51,159 bases of DNA. Source: JAICTV01 sp035634055. Its GTDB lineage: Bacteria; Planctomycetota; Phycisphaerae; Tepidisphaerales; Tepidisphaeraceae. Under the pieces are notes generated by a model. The model was not told the origin of the DNA. It did not search any database and was given only the letters and a program-made list of their open reading frames with translations. Of this stretch, positions 1 through 9,343 are shown piece after piece (the first letter of the stretch is position 1; every line of letters starts with the position of its first letter). The stretch covers positions 1 to 51,159 of the forward strand of contig DASQDR010000036.1 of the NCBI GenBank assembly GCA_035634055.1, given 5' to 3'. The translations under genes and the position numbers were made by a program.

Positions 1-1
1 C

Positions 2-33
2 TCCGTCGCTCCGTCGCTTCGTCGCTCCGTCGC
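2..33. repeat. Octamer tandem repeat, four copies
   Basis: Four head-to-tail copies of an 8-base unit (TCCGTCGC, with one TTCGTCGC variant) fill the left edge of the window. The TTCGTCGC version is the exact reverse complement of the unit GCGACGAA repeated four times at 15195-15226, so the two loci are members of one repeat family in opposite orientation. No gene is seen in bases 1-76. Confidence 0.85.
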
Positions 34-76
34 TCCCCCCTGCGACGAACCCCATTGCCGCGCATATCGTTCCCTC

Positions 77-1375
77 ATGCTCTTCTTCGTCCTGATCGTC
101 GTGTCGATCGTTCTCGCCGACGTCACGTGGTGGCGGTGGGGCGACCGCAGGCTCCGGCGGACGCGCCATCCGAGGGTGTGGCGGCCCCTTCTGGGATTGT
201 GGACCGGCCTGATGCTCGGTTACCTCGCGTTCCTGCTCGCCTTCCCGCAGCAGGGGCGCAACGCGCACGCGTGGATGCCGACGTGGGGGCTGGCGTTCAT
301 TTACCTGTGGCACCTGCTGGTGCTGCCGGCGGTCACGGTGCTGATCGCCGCCGGCGGCATGGTTAACGCGTGGCGCGCGCTCGCCCGTCGATTCTCGCGA
401 CGGAACAACGCCGCGGCGCCGACGCCGGCGGAACTGGCGAAGCTGCTCGCCACGCCCACCACCGGCGGCGCGGGCGCGGTCGGCGGGGCGACGCTGACGC
501 GCCGGCAGGTCTTGGCCGCCGGCGCGGTCGCCGTCCCGCCGCTGCTGACCGTCGCCGCGGTGGGGCGGTCGCTGGCGCAGGCGTCCACCTTCCGCGTGCG
601 CGAGCTGGTCCTGCCGCTGGCCGGCCTGCCGCGCGAGCTGGACGGCTTGACCATCGCGCACGTGAGCGACGTGCACGTCGGCCGCTTCACCCGCGCTGGG
701 CAGCTCCCTGCCATCGCCGACGCCACGAATAAGCTCAAGGCCGACCTCGTGCTGATGACCGGCGACCTGATCGACCTGGCCATCGCCGACCTGCCCGTCG
801 CGCTCGACTTCGTTCGCAAGCTCGACCCGCGCTCCGGGCTGTTCACCGTCGAGGGGAACCACGATCTGATGGAAGGCGCTGACAACTTCGAGACGCGCGT
901 GCGCGCCGCCGGCGTCCCGTTGCTGCTGGACGAGACGGCCACCGTGACGCTGCGCGGCCGGGCGGTGCAGATCATGGGCCTCACCTGGCGGCGCGGCGAG
1001 GCGGGGATCGTCGGCGCCATGAGCAACCTGATCCCGCAGCGGCGCGCCGACGCGTTCCAAATCCTGCTGGCGCACCACCCGCACGCCTTCGACCCCGCCG
1101 CCGCCGTCGGCATCCCCCTCACCCTCGCCGGCCACACGCACGGCGGGCAGCTCATGCTCACCGACAAGCTCGGGGCGGGGCCGATGATGTACCGCTACTG
1201 GTCGGGCGAGTACCGCAAGAAGGATTCGGCGCTGGTGGTCTCCAACGGCGTCGGCAACTGGTTCCCCCTGCGCATCAACGCCCCGGCCGAGATCATCCAC
1301 CTGACGCTCCGCTCGGCGGAGAATGCGGGCGTGGCAGGCGCATCGCGAAAAGTGCGCGAAATCGCGGCGGTCTAA
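77..1375 (+). CDS. Membrane-anchored metallophosphoesterase (YkuE/LpxG-like)
   Basis: A 432-residue protein with about three hydrophobic N-terminal segments (residues 1-15, 40-60, 70-96) and a calcineurin-like phosphoesterase domain from about residue 190. The metal-binding motifs are in order: HVSDVH (195-200), GD (229-230), GNHD (260-263), LAHHPH, and GHTHGG (352-357). Proteins of this architecture hydrolyse phosphoesters at the membrane face; relatives include UDP-2,3-diacylglucosamine hydrolases, but the substrate here cannot be read from sequence. A twin-arginine-like stretch (R142-R143-Q-V-L followed by a hydrophobic run) lies between the membrane segments and the catalytic domain and may instead be a further membrane segment. 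The gene converges on the M20 peptidase and their stop codons overlap. No clear Shine-Dalgarno precedes the chosen ATG. Confidence 0.85.
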   Translation: MLFFVLIVVSIVLADVTWWRWGDRRLRRTRHPRVWRPLLGLWTGLMLGYLAFLLAFPQQGRNAHAWMPTWGLAFIYLWHLLVLPAVTVLIAAGGMVNAWRALARRFSRRNNAAAPTPAELAKLLATPTTGGAGAVGGATLTRRQVLAAGAVAVPPLLTVAAVGRSLAQASTFRVRELVLPLAGLPRELDGLTIAHVSDVHVGRFTRAGQLPAIADATNKLKADLVLMTGDLIDLAIADLPVALDFVRKLDPRSGLFTVEGNHDLMEGADNFETRVRAAGVPLLLDETATVTLRGRAVQIMGLTWRRGEAGIVGAMSNLIPQRRADAFQILLAHHPHAFDPAAAVGIPLTLAGHTHGGQLMLTDKLGAGPMMYRYWSGEYRKKDSALVVSNGVGNWFPLRINAPAEIIHLTLRSAENAGVAGASRKVREIAAV

Positions 1376-2583
1376 ACCCTGATCTGCCCCGTCGCCAGCC
1401 TGGCCAGCAGCAGCGCCGTGAGCTGCGCGCGTTCGGTCAGGCTGGGCAGGTGGACGTACTCCCGGTCGCTGTGCATCCCGCCGCCGACGGGGCCGAGGGA
1501 GTCGATCGTCGGCAGGCCGGCGGCGGCGAGCTTGTTGCCGTCGCACGTGCCGCCGCTGTGGCGGTGGTTGAGCGACAGCCCCAGCTCGCGCCCGCAGGCG
1601 ATGGCGTGGTCGAGCAGGGCGGCCGTCCGCTCGTCGAGCAGCTTCGGCGGCGCGAGGAACCCGCCGAGCACCGTCACGGCGATCCCGTCGCGCCGCGCCA
1701 CCTCGGCCGACGCGTCGGCGAAGATCCGCTCCACCACCTGCTGGTCCGGCGCGGTGGTGGCGCGAACGTTGAAGCGCGCGATCGCCAGGTCGGGCACGAT
1801 GTTGATTGCCGCGCCGCCGCCCTGCACGCTGCCGCAGTTGATGATCACGCCGCTCTGCCCGGCCTGCGCGGCGTCGGCGCGCTGGATGAATTCCGTGAGC
1901 GCGAGGATGGCGCTGCGCCCCTTGTCGAAGTCGCGCCCCGCGTGGGCGGCGCGGCCGCGGACGACGGCGGTGAACGTGCCCGAGCCGTTGCGCGAGCCGA
2001 CGAGCATTCCATCGGCGAACGCCGGCTCGAACACTAGCCCGACGTGGTTGCGCTTCGCCGCCTCCGCCAGCAGCGCCGCCGAGCCGGGCGAGCCGATCTC
2101 CTCGTCGGGGTTGAGGATCACCTCCCACCCGATGCCGCGGCAGGCGCTGCTCGATTCCAGCGCCTCCAGGGCCGAGAGCATCACGACGATGCCGCCCTTG
2201 GCGTCGACCGCGCCCGGGCCGCGGATGGTCTCGGCGTCAACCAGGTCGATCCGCTGGAACGGGTGCTCGGCGGGGTAAACCGTGTCGTAGTGGATGTTCA
2301 AGAGCACGCGCAGCGGGGCCGCGGCGCGCTTGGTGAACACCAGCGCGTGTCCGAGCGGGGCAGGGGCAACGTTGCCTGCGGCGTCGACGGTGCTGGCGGG
2401 CGGGAGCGCGACCTTGCGGACGTGGTCGGGGTCGAGCACGTCGAAGGCGTCGATCAACTCCGCCTCCATCCGCGCCAGGCCCGCCAGGTGGGTGGTGCCG
2501 GAGTTGATCCCGCACCAGTGCCGCAGCAGCTCGACGCGCCGGGCCTGCCGGGCCGCGATGGATTGGAGGAGTCGATCCATCAT
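1372..2583 (-). CDS. M20 family metallopeptidase (carboxypeptidase G2-like)
   Basis: A 403-residue zinc peptidase of the M20 family, which removes C-terminal residues (often glutamate) from small peptides or conjugates. Visible ligands and catalytic residues are NIHYDTVYP (metal His, general-acid Asp), the bridging Asp in GPGAVDAKGG, the paired glutamates in NPDEEIGSPG, and the last metal His in GGGMHSDREY. The dimerisation-domain motif RAAHAGRDFDKG is also present. The start was placed at the double ATG ending at 2583, because AGAGGTGGAG lies directly upstream; the open frame runs on to 3009 but that extension overlaps the divergent transporter gene and has no peptidase similarity. No secretion signal is evident, so a cytoplasmic role is likely. 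Confidence 0.88.
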   Translation of the reverse strand: MMDRLLQSIAARQARRVELLRHWCGINSGTTHLAGLARMEAELIDAFDVLDPDHVRKVALPPASTVDAAGNVAPAPLGHALVFTKRAAAPLRVLLNIHYDTVYPAEHPFQRIDLVDAETIRGPGAVDAKGGIVVMLSALEALESSSACRGIGWEVILNPDEEIGSPGSAALLAEAAKRNHVGLVFEPAFADGMLVGSRNGSGTFTAVVRGRAAHAGRDFDKGRSAILALTEFIQRADAAQAGQSGVIINCGSVQGGGAAINIVPDLAIARFNVRATTAPDQQVVERIFADASAEVARRDGIAVTVLGGFLAPPKLLDERTAALLDHAIACGRELGLSLNHRHSGGTCDGNKLAAAGLPTIDSLGPVGGGMHSDREYVHLPSLTERAQLTALLLARLATGQIRV

Positions 2584-2845
2584 GCTCCACCTCTTGCGCC
2601 CGCGCCGCGGGCGACCAGCGGCCGGCGTGCGCGGTTGCGCGCCCGATGATAGGGCCATGGGCCTCACCGCGCCTGCGCGTGGGGCGGCCGCTCCACCCAA
2701 TGGCGCAGCGCCCCCGTTCCTCGCCGCAACGTCCGGTAACGCTGGCGGGGCGGTGACGCCGCACGTTGCCCCGCCGCGCTGGCGCACGCGCGCTTTGCCC
2801 TTGTGTTTCCGCCCGCGCTCCGGGACGCTAGCGGCGGTGGCGACG

Positions 2846-4474
2846 ATGACCGATCCGAACGACCCGACCCCGCCCCTGCTCAGCGCGCGCGGGATCACCA
2901 AGGCGTTCCCCGGCGTGCGCGCGCTCGACGGCGTGGACTTCGACCTGCGCGCCGGCGAGATCCACGCGCTGATGGGCGAGAACGGCGCGGGCAAGAGTAC
3001 GCTGATCAAGGTGCTGACCGGCGTCTACCGCCGCGACGCCGGGCAGGTCACCCTTGACGGCAGCAACATCAACCCGCGCTCGCCGCAGCACGCGCAGCAG
3101 TTGGGCATCAGCACCGTCTATCAGGAAGTGAACCTCGTGCCCGCGCTGTCGGTGGCGGAGAACATCTACCTCGGGCGGCAGCCGTCGCTGCTGGGGAAGA
3201 TCCGCTGGCGGAAGATGTACGCGCTGGCCGAGGCGGCGCTGGCGCGGCTGGACCAGTACATCGACGTGACGCGCCCGCTGGACAGCTACTCGATCGCGAT
3301 CCAGCAGATGGTCTCGATCGCCCGCGCGCTCGACGTGCAAGCGCGGGTACTGATCCTGGACGAGCCGACGAGCAGCCTGGACGCGCACGAGGTGCAGCAG
3401 CTCTTCGCGGTCATCCGCCGTCTGGCCGGCACGGGCCTGGGGATCGTGTTCGTCACGCACTTCATGGATCAGGTGTACGAGCTGTCGCACCAGATCACGG
3501 TGCTGCGCAACGGGAAGCTGGTGGGTTCGTACCCGACGCAGAAGCTGCCGCGGCTGGAGCTGATCGCGCGGATGATGGGCCGCGATTTGGCGCAGGTGGA
3601 GGCGATGCAGCACGAGCACGCCGCGCCGCCGCAGCGGCTGGAGAGCCGCCCGCTGCTGGAGGCGAGCGGCGTCGGCAAGCGCGGGTCGGTCAAGCCGTTC
3701 GACCTGAGCGTCCGCAAGGGGGAGGTGGTCGGCCTGGCGGGGCTGCTCGGGTCGGGGCGGACCGAGATGCTGCGGCTGCTGTTCGGCATCGACCGCCGCG
3801 ACAGCGGGACCATTTCCATCGACGGCCAGCCCGCGCCGCTGCGAAAGCCGCGGCAGGCGATCGACCGCGGGCTGGGGTTCTGTCCCGAGGACCGCAAGGT
3901 GGCCGGGATCGTGCCGGATTTGTCGATCCGCGAGAACATCATCCTGGTCATGCAGGCCAAGCGCGGCTGGCTGCGAAAGATCCCGCGGCGGAAGCAGGAG
4001 CAACTGGCCGATCAGTACATCCGCGCGCTGAACATCGCCACGCCCGATGCCGAGAAATCGATCCGCCTGCTCAGCGGCGGGAACCAGCAGAAGGCGATCC
4101 TCGCCCGCTGGCTGGCGGCGCGGCCGGGGCTGCTGATCCTCGACGAGCCCACGCGCGGCATCGACGTTGGCGCCAAGTTCGAGATCGCGAGGTTGATGGA
4201 CTCACTGTGCAAGGAAGGGATGGCCATCCTGTTCGTCTCATCGGAGCTGGAGGAGGTCGTGCGAAGCTGTCACCGCGTGGCCGTGCTGCGCGACCGGCAG
4301 AAGGTGGGGGAGCTGAGCGGCGGCGAGATCAGCGAGCACCGGATCATGGACGTCATCGCCGCCGCGCCCGAGGCAACCGGCGCGGCCGATGGCGCACCTG
4401 CGGGCGCGGCCACCGGCGCACCTGCGGGCGCAGGCAGGGGTGACGGCGGCGCCAGCGCCGGAGGGGCGGCGTGA
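2846..4474 (+). CDS. ytfR: Sugar ABC transporter ATP-binding protein, YtfR-like
   Basis: A 542-residue protein with two ABC domains in tandem, as in the CUT2 (ribose/galactofuranose) class. Domain 1 has Walker A GENGAGKST at residues 44-52, a degenerate signature (YSIAIQQMV) and Walker B LILDEPTSSLD. Domain 2 has the normal degenerate P-loop of this class (LLGSGRTEM) and an intact signature LSGGNQQ at about 409-415 with LLILDEPTRGID. It energises import through the two permeases that follow at 4-base overlaps. After domain 2 there is an Ala/Gly-rich tail of about 40 residues with a repeated GAPAGA unit, which is unusual for the family. The ATG at 2846 follows the only plausible start region; the open frame extends upstream to 2294 without homology. 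Confidence 0.92.
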   Translation: MTDPNDPTPPLLSARGITKAFPGVRALDGVDFDLRAGEIHALMGENGAGKSTLIKVLTGVYRRDAGQVTLDGSNINPRSPQHAQQLGISTVYQEVNLVPALSVAENIYLGRQPSLLGKIRWRKMYALAEAALARLDQYIDVTRPLDSYSIAIQQMVSIARALDVQARVLILDEPTSSLDAHEVQQLFAVIRRLAGTGLGIVFVTHFMDQVYELSHQITVLRNGKLVGSYPTQKLPRLELIARMMGRDLAQVEAMQHEHAAPPQRLESRPLLEASGVGKRGSVKPFDLSVRKGEVVGLAGLLGSGRTEMLRLLFGIDRRDSGTISIDGQPAPLRKPRQAIDRGLGFCPEDRKVAGIVPDLSIRENIILVMQAKRGWLRKIPRRKQEQLADQYIRALNIATPDAEKSIRLLSGGNQQKAILARWLAARPGLLILDEPTRGIDVGAKFEIARLMDSLCKEGMAILFVSSELEEVVRSCHRVAVLRDRQKVGELSGGEISEHRIMDVIAAAPEATGAADGAPAGAATGAPAGAGRGDGGASAGGAA

Positions 4475-5577
4475 GCACCACCACTCCGGCATCCCCGACC
4501 GAGGCCGTCGTCACCGATGCCGGCGGGCGGGCGACGCAGCCGAGGCGCGCCCGCTTCCGCCTCAGCGGCTGGACCCGCCTGCTCTGGCCGGCCGTCGCGC
4601 TGGCGCTGATCCTGCTGTTCAACTTCATCCGCACCCCCAACTTCTTCCAGTTGGACGTGGTCAACGGACAGCTCCGCGGCTACGTGATCACTATCCTGGA
4701 CCTCGGCACGCCGGTCATGCTGCTGGCGCTGGGGATGACGCTGGTGATCGCCACCGGCGGGATCGACCTTTCGGTCGGCGCGGTGATGGCGATCACCGGC
4801 GCGGTCGCATCGGTGCTGATCGTCCGCCCGCCGGACTCGGCGCTGTCGGCGGTCAACCTCGGCGGGTCGATGACCGCCATCTTCGCCTTCTCGCTGGGGA
4901 TCGCGCTGCTGTGCGGGCTGTGGAACGGCGTGTTGGTGGCGCTGGTCGGCATCCAGCCGATCATCGCCACGCTGATCCTCATGGTCTCGGGGCGCGGCGT
5001 GGCGCAGCTCATCACCGCCGGGCAGATCGTCAACCCGCGCGACCCGTCGTTCGCCTTCCTGGCCGGCGGGACGCTGTTCATGCTGCCCTTCACGATCACG
5101 CTGGTGGCGGCGATGGCGCTTATCGCGCTCGTGCTGACGCGCGGGACGGCGCTGGGGCTGTTCCTCGAATCGGTCGGCAACAACCCGCGCGCCAGCCGCT
5201 ACTCCGGCGTCAACGCGCGGCTGGTCAAGCTGCTCGCCTACGTCTTCAGCGGGTTCTGCGCGGGGCTGGCGGGACTGATCGCCACGGCCGACATCATGGC
5301 CGCCGACGCCAACAACACCGGGCTTTACCTCGAGCTCGACGCCATCCTGGCCGTCAGCATTGGCGGGACCGCGCTGACCGGCGGGCGGTTCTCGTTGGCC
5401 GGCTCGCTCATCGGCGCGCTGGTGATCCAGTCGCTGACGACCACCCTGCTCGCGCAGGACGTGCAGCGCGAGGTGGACCTGATGATCAAGGCGGGCGTGG
5501 TGATCGTGGTCTGCCTGCTCCAGTCCGAGACCTTCCGCGCCCGCCTGGTGCGCGCCGTTCGGAGGACGCCGGCATGA
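4471..5577 (+). CDS. ytfT: Sugar ABC transporter permease, YtfT-like
   Basis: A 368-residue inner-membrane permease of the BPD_transp_2 family. The hallmark LVIATGGIDLSVGAVMAI and the preceding PNFFQLDVVNGQL stretch match YtfT, one of the two permeases of the galactofuranose importer. The C-terminal half carries the usual LDAILAVSIGGTALTGG motif before the last membrane spans. Translation starts at a GTG that overlaps the ytfR stop by four bases (GTGA). The N-terminal 40 residues are a Thr/Ala/Arg-rich cytoplasmic extension. Substrate assignment to galactofuranose follows from the two-permease arrangement and residue similarity; other pentoses or hexoses are possible. Confidence 0.9.
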   Translation: MSTTTPASPTEAVVTDAGGRATQPRRARFRLSGWTRLLWPAVALALILLFNFIRTPNFFQLDVVNGQLRGYVITILDLGTPVMLLALGMTLVIATGGIDLSVGAVMAITGAVASVLIVRPPDSALSAVNLGGSMTAIFAFSLGIALLCGLWNGVLVALVGIQPIIATLILMVSGRGVAQLITAGQIVNPRDPSFAFLAGGTLFMLPFTITLVAAMALIALVLTRGTALGLFLESVGNNPRASRYSGVNARLVKLLAYVFSGFCAGLAGLIATADIMAADANNTGLYLELDAILAVSIGGTALTGGRFSLAGSLIGALVIQSLTTTLLAQDVQREVDLMIKAGVVIVVCLLQSETFRARLVRAVRRTPA

Positions 5578-6599
5578 GCGACGCGCCGCTCGCGTACTAC
5601 GCCCCCGCCAGCCGCATCCGCCGCCGCCCGGTCTGGGTCCCGACGCGGCAGCAGGTGCCGTTCCTCGCCACCGCCGTCGTCTGCGCGGTGCTCTACGCGC
5701 TGGCCGGTTACTTCTATCCGGTCTTCTTCTCGCCGCGCGTGGTGGTCAACCTGCTGAACGACAACGCGCACCTCGGCATCGTGGCCGTCGGGCTCACGTT
5801 CGTGATGCTGTCGGGCGGAATCGATCTGTCGGTCGGGTCGGTCGTCGGCTGCACCGGCATCGCGCTGGGCGTGCTGATCACCCGCCACGACGTCCACCCG
5901 CTGCTGGCCATCGCCATCGTGCTGGCCGGCGGCGTGCTGCTGGGGACGGCGATGGGATCGCTCATCCACTTCTTCGATCTGCCGGCGTTCCTCGTCACGC
6001 TCGCGGGGCTGTTCTTCTGCCGCGGGCTGGCGCTGGTGATCAGCCGCGAGTCGATCCAGATCTCGCACCCGTTCTACGACACGCTCGCGGGCCTGACGAT
6101 CCCGCTGACCGGGCGCGTGGTGCTGCCGTTCCCGGCGATCGTGTTCCTTCTCGTGCTGGTCGTTGGGATCTACGTCGCGCTGTTCACCCGCTTCGGGCGC
6201 AACACCTACGCGATCGGCGGGAGCGAGTCGTCGGCGCTGCTGATGGGGCTCCCGGTCGGGCGGACCAAGATCGGCATGTACGCCCTCAGCGGCTTCTGCG
6301 CCGCGCTCGGCGGAGCGGTCTTCACCATCTACAAGGGCTCGGGCAACGCGCTGGACGGCACCGGCATGGAACTGGACGCGATCGCGGCGGTCGTGGTCGG
6401 CGGAACGCTTCTCGTCGGCGGCATCGGGCAGATCGCCGGCACCCTGCTGGGCGTGCTGATCTTCGCCATCATCGGCCTGGGCATCATGTTCGACGGCCGG
6501 CTCACCACCTGGTGGACCCGCATCGCGCTGGGGCTGCTGCTGCTGGCGTTCATCCTGCTGCAAAAGCTCCTGCAGTTCGGTAAGGGCGCCGAAGACTAG
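5574..6599 (+). CDS. yjfF: Sugar ABC transporter permease, YjfF-like
   Basis: A 341-residue permease and partner of the YtfT-like protein. It shows FVMLSGGIDLSVGSVVG, ITLAGLFFCRG, the loop SHPFYDTLAGL, LDAIAAVVVGGTLLVGG, and a C-terminal FDGRLTTWWTRIALG that is very close to the YjfF C-terminus as I know it. The ATG overlaps the previous stop by four bases (ATGA), so all three transporter genes are translationally coupled. The periplasmic binding protein (YtfQ) that should feed this importer is not in the window. After the gene, 163 bases without a coding region contain a GC-only run of CCCCGCG units. Confidence 0.9.
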   Translation: MSDAPLAYYAPASRIRRRPVWVPTRQQVPFLATAVVCAVLYALAGYFYPVFFSPRVVVNLLNDNAHLGIVAVGLTFVMLSGGIDLSVGSVVGCTGIALGVLITRHDVHPLLAIAIVLAGGVLLGTAMGSLIHFFDLPAFLVTLAGLFFCRGLALVISRESIQISHPFYDTLAGLTIPLTGRVVLPFPAIVFLLVLVVGIYVALFTRFGRNTYAIGGSESSALLMGLPVGRTKIGMYALSGFCAALGGAVFTIYKGSGNALDGTGMELDAIAAVVVGGTLLVGGIGQIAGTLLGVLIFAIIGLGIMFDGRLTTWWTRIALGLLLLAFILLQKLLQFGKGAED

Positions 6600-6762
6600 C
6601 CGCTCGCCGCGCCTCTCGGCCAGGCGCGCGCAGTCGCGCGCCGGGCGCCCGCGCCCCGCGCCCCGCGCCCCGCGCGCATCCGCCATTCGCCCGCGGCGGT
6701 CGTGCCCGCGGCAGCGGTGTCACGCCGTTCCCGCGGCGATCAGCCGATCCGCGGGCGCGCGG

Positions 6763-9036
6763 TCACTTCCCGCGTTCGAACTGCTTGAGCACCGGGAAGA
6801 GCGGGGCGTGGTCGTCGGTCCACGGGCGCATCTCGCGCACCGGGCCGCTGCGGAACGACTTCTCATCGCGGAACGACGACAGCGCCGCGTGGTCCTCTGA
6901 TGCCAGCAGCCAGAACGACGGGTAGGGCGTCTCCTGCGTGGTCGTGATGAACGGGGCGGCGGCGAGGCGGAGCCGCTTGGCGGCGGCCCACACCGGCGGC
7001 AGCAGGTCGAGGTGGCGGTTGGACAGGTGCACCGCGATCACGCCCCCGGGCGCCATGTGCCGGCGGTACAGCTCGAACGCCTCGACCGTGAGCAGGTGGA
7101 CCGGCACGCCGTCGCCGCTGAAGGCGTCGAGCACCAGCACGTCGAAGCGCTGGTCCGCCTGGCGGGCGAGCGACAGCCGCGCGTCGCCGGCGACGGTCGT
7201 CACCTTGGCGGCGCTGTCGCCGAGAAAGGTGAAGGTCGAGCGGGCCAGTTCGATCACGTCCGGGTCGAGCTCGTAGAAGGTGAACTCGTCACCCGTCTTC
7301 CCGTACGCCGCCAGCGTGCCGGTCCCCAGGCCGACGATGCCGACGCGGCGCGGGCGATCGGCGCGAAAGCGCCGCATGGCGACGCCGACGCCGGTGGGCT
7401 CGGCGTAGTAGGAGGTGGCGGTGCGGCGGAAGTCGGCGTGGGTGAACTGCACGCCGTGCGACGTGCCGTTGTGGATCATCTCGCGGTGGGTGTGGCGCGG
7501 GTCGCCGTCAGAGATCTGCACCACCTCGATCACGCCGTAAAAGCTCCGCCGCGCGAGCAGGCGGCGCTCGGTGGTGACCGTGGCGTCGTAGTACAGCATC
7601 ATCCCCAGCACCGGCAGCAGCGCGACGGCCGGCAGCCAGAGCAGCGGGCGGCGGAAGCCGCGCATGGCTGACGTGCGGCTCAGCAGCAGCACGCCGAGCC
7701 CCAGCAACCAGGTGGCGACGATGCAGGCGTGCATCTCGAGGAACTGCGTGAAGACCATCGGCGCCAGCAGCGTCACCAGCAGCGCGCCGACCACGCCGCC
7801 GAGCGAGACCAGCAGGTAATAGCGCGTCAGGTGCCGCGCCGCCGGGCGCAGGCGCGCGACCTCGCCGAGGCAGAACAGGCAGCCGGTGAACAGGGCGGCG
7901 GAGTAGGCAGGGACCTGCCAGAAGAGCGGGAGCCCCAGCCGCCACTTGATCACGTACGCCGCCGCCAGCATCGCCGCCGCCGCCAGCGGCATCACGATGG
8001 CGCGGCGGTATTGGTCGGCGTACTCGAAGCAGAGGATGAAGGCGATCAGGTAGAGCGTGAGCGGCAGCACCCAGAGGAACGGCACGGGCGCGACGTCCTG
8101 GCAGATCTTATTCGTGGCCGCGAGCAGGAACGCCGACGCGACGGCGGAGAAGAGCAGGACCACCGCCGCCGCGCCGCCGGTGAGCGGGGCGGGCGCCGCG
8201 GGGCCCGTGAGCGGAGCAGGCGCCGCGGGGCCGGCGGAGGCAAGTGCGCCGGGCGCGGACGCGGGCGTCGGCGCGGGCGCGGGAGATGCGCCCGCGGCAG
8301 CTTCCGCGTGAGCGTCGGCCGCGAGCGATCGCCGGGCGCCCCGCGCGGCAACGAACCCGCAGGCGGCGCACAGCAGCGCGAAACCGCCGAAGAGCCACGA
8401 CCAGCCGATTGCCTGAGCGCGGCGCGTCAGCGCGGGCTCGATGAGGAACGGGTAGCTCACCAGCGCCGCCAGCGATCCGAGGTTCGACAGCGCGTAAAGC
8501 CGGTAGACCGACCGCCCCGGATAGCTGCCGGCGAACCAGTGCTGCACCAGCGGCGACGTTGCCGACAGCGCGAAGTACGGCAGCCCGACGGTGAGCCCGA
8601 GCAGCAGCAGGATGCGCAGCGTCGGCCGATCCGCTCCGGTCGGGGCGAGCGTCGCCGACGGCACGATCGGCAGCGCCGCCAGGCACGCCGCCAGCACGAC
8701 CGCGTGCACCACCGCCTGCGTGCGCCACGAACACCGGTCCGCGAGCAGGTGCGCGTAAGCGTAGCCGGCCAGCAGCACGACCTGGAAGAAGAGCAGGCAG
8801 GTGGTCCAGACCGACGCGGCGCCGCCGAACCACGGCAGGATGAACCGCGCGATCAGCGGCTGCACGGCGAAGAGCAGGAACGCCGAGAGCAGGATCACCA
8901 GCGCGAAAGCGGTCCCGGCCGCGGCGCCGGCGGGACCGGCGACGGCGGCGGCGGTGGCGGTTGACGCGGCGACCGGTGCGCCCGCGCCCGCGCCAGCCAG
9001 TGCCGGGTCACGGGTTTCAGAGACGGCATCGGACAT
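6763..9036 (-). CDS. Fused membrane protein / spermidine-synthase-like methyltransferase
   Basis: A 757-residue fusion. The N-terminal two thirds (about residues 40-490) is a polytopic membrane region of roughly a dozen hydrophobic segments, interrupted near residues 240-290 by an Ala/Pro/Gly-rich loop with repeated PLTGPAAPA units. The C-terminal 200 residues form a spermidine-synthase-type Rossmann domain, with VGIVGLGTGTLAAYG (motif I), FYELDPDVIELA (acidic ribose-binding residue), VLDAFSGDGVPVHLLT and GGVIAVHLSNRHLDL. This architecture is common in planctomycetes; real polyamine synthesis has not been shown for it, and the aminopropyl-acceptor residues are not obvious, so the substrate is unknown. 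It is transcribed toward the YjfF gene. Confidence 0.85.
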   Translation of the reverse strand: MSDAVSETRDPALAGAGAGAPVAASTATAAAVAGPAGAAAGTAFALVILLSAFLLFAVQPLIARFILPWFGGAASVWTTCLLFFQVVLLAGYAYAHLLADRCSWRTQAVVHAVVLAACLAALPIVPSATLAPTGADRPTLRILLLLGLTVGLPYFALSATSPLVQHWFAGSYPGRSVYRLYALSNLGSLAALVSYPFLIEPALTRRAQAIGWSWLFGGFALLCAACGFVAARGARRSLAADAHAEAAAGASPAPAPTPASAPGALASAGPAAPAPLTGPAAPAPLTGGAAAVVLLFSAVASAFLLAATNKICQDVAPVPFLWVLPLTLYLIAFILCFEYADQYRRAIVMPLAAAAMLAAAYVIKWRLGLPLFWQVPAYSAALFTGCLFCLGEVARLRPAARHLTRYYLLVSLGGVVGALLVTLLAPMVFTQFLEMHACIVATWLLGLGVLLLSRTSAMRGFRRPLLWLPAVALLPVLGMMLYYDATVTTERRLLARRSFYGVIEVVQISDGDPRHTHREMIHNGTSHGVQFTHADFRRTATSYYAEPTGVGVAMRRFRADRPRRVGIVGLGTGTLAAYGKTGDEFTFYELDPDVIELARSTFTFLGDSAAKVTTVAGDARLSLARQADQRFDVLVLDAFSGDGVPVHLLTVEAFELYRRHMAPGGVIAVHLSNRHLDLLPPVWAAAKRLRLAAAPFITTTQETPYPSFWLLASEDHAALSSFRDEKSFRSGPVREMRPWTDDHAPLFPVLKQFERGK

Positions 9037-9183
9037 CGCCGCGCATCCTACCGGATCAACCGCGGCCGCGCGCAGTCGCCCGGCCGCCCGCCGCGTCTGC
9101 TAAGTGTCGGCGGGCCTGCCGCACCGCGCGGGTCTGCCGGTCGCGATGTGACGGCGGCTCAACGCTGAAGCAGGAGGAGGACT

Positions 9184-9282
9184 GGAACCACGAATGAACA
9201 CGAATAGACATGAATGGGAAAGCATTCTGGCCCGTGCCCCTGCACGTCTGATTCGTGTTCATTCGTGTACATTCGTGGTTCC
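9184..9282. repeat. Inverted repeat of ACGAATG words (hairpin)
   Basis: The left arm at 9184-9217 (GGAACCACGAATGAACACGA and onward) and the right arm at 9251-9282 (ending ATTCGTGGTTCC) are near-perfect reverse complements over about 32 bases, separated by about 33 bases. Each arm is itself made of a repeated ACGAAT/ACACGAATG word. It lies in the 384-base spacer between the fused synthase gene and the tetR promoter. No coding function is seen. Confidence 0.85.
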
Positions 9283-9343
9283 TTCTTCTGCACCCGCGTT
9301 CAGTCCGGATTCCCAAGCCACGTTCCCTGTTCAGGGGGATTAT

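Noticed and set aside
2294..2845. Upstream extension of the YtfR frame
   Set aside because: It overlaps the M20 peptidase coding region and shows no ABC similarity; the family begins right at the ATG at 2846.
6600..6762. Terminator after the YjfF gene
   Set aside because: The spacer contains GC-only repeats and possible stems, but no T-run on either strand.
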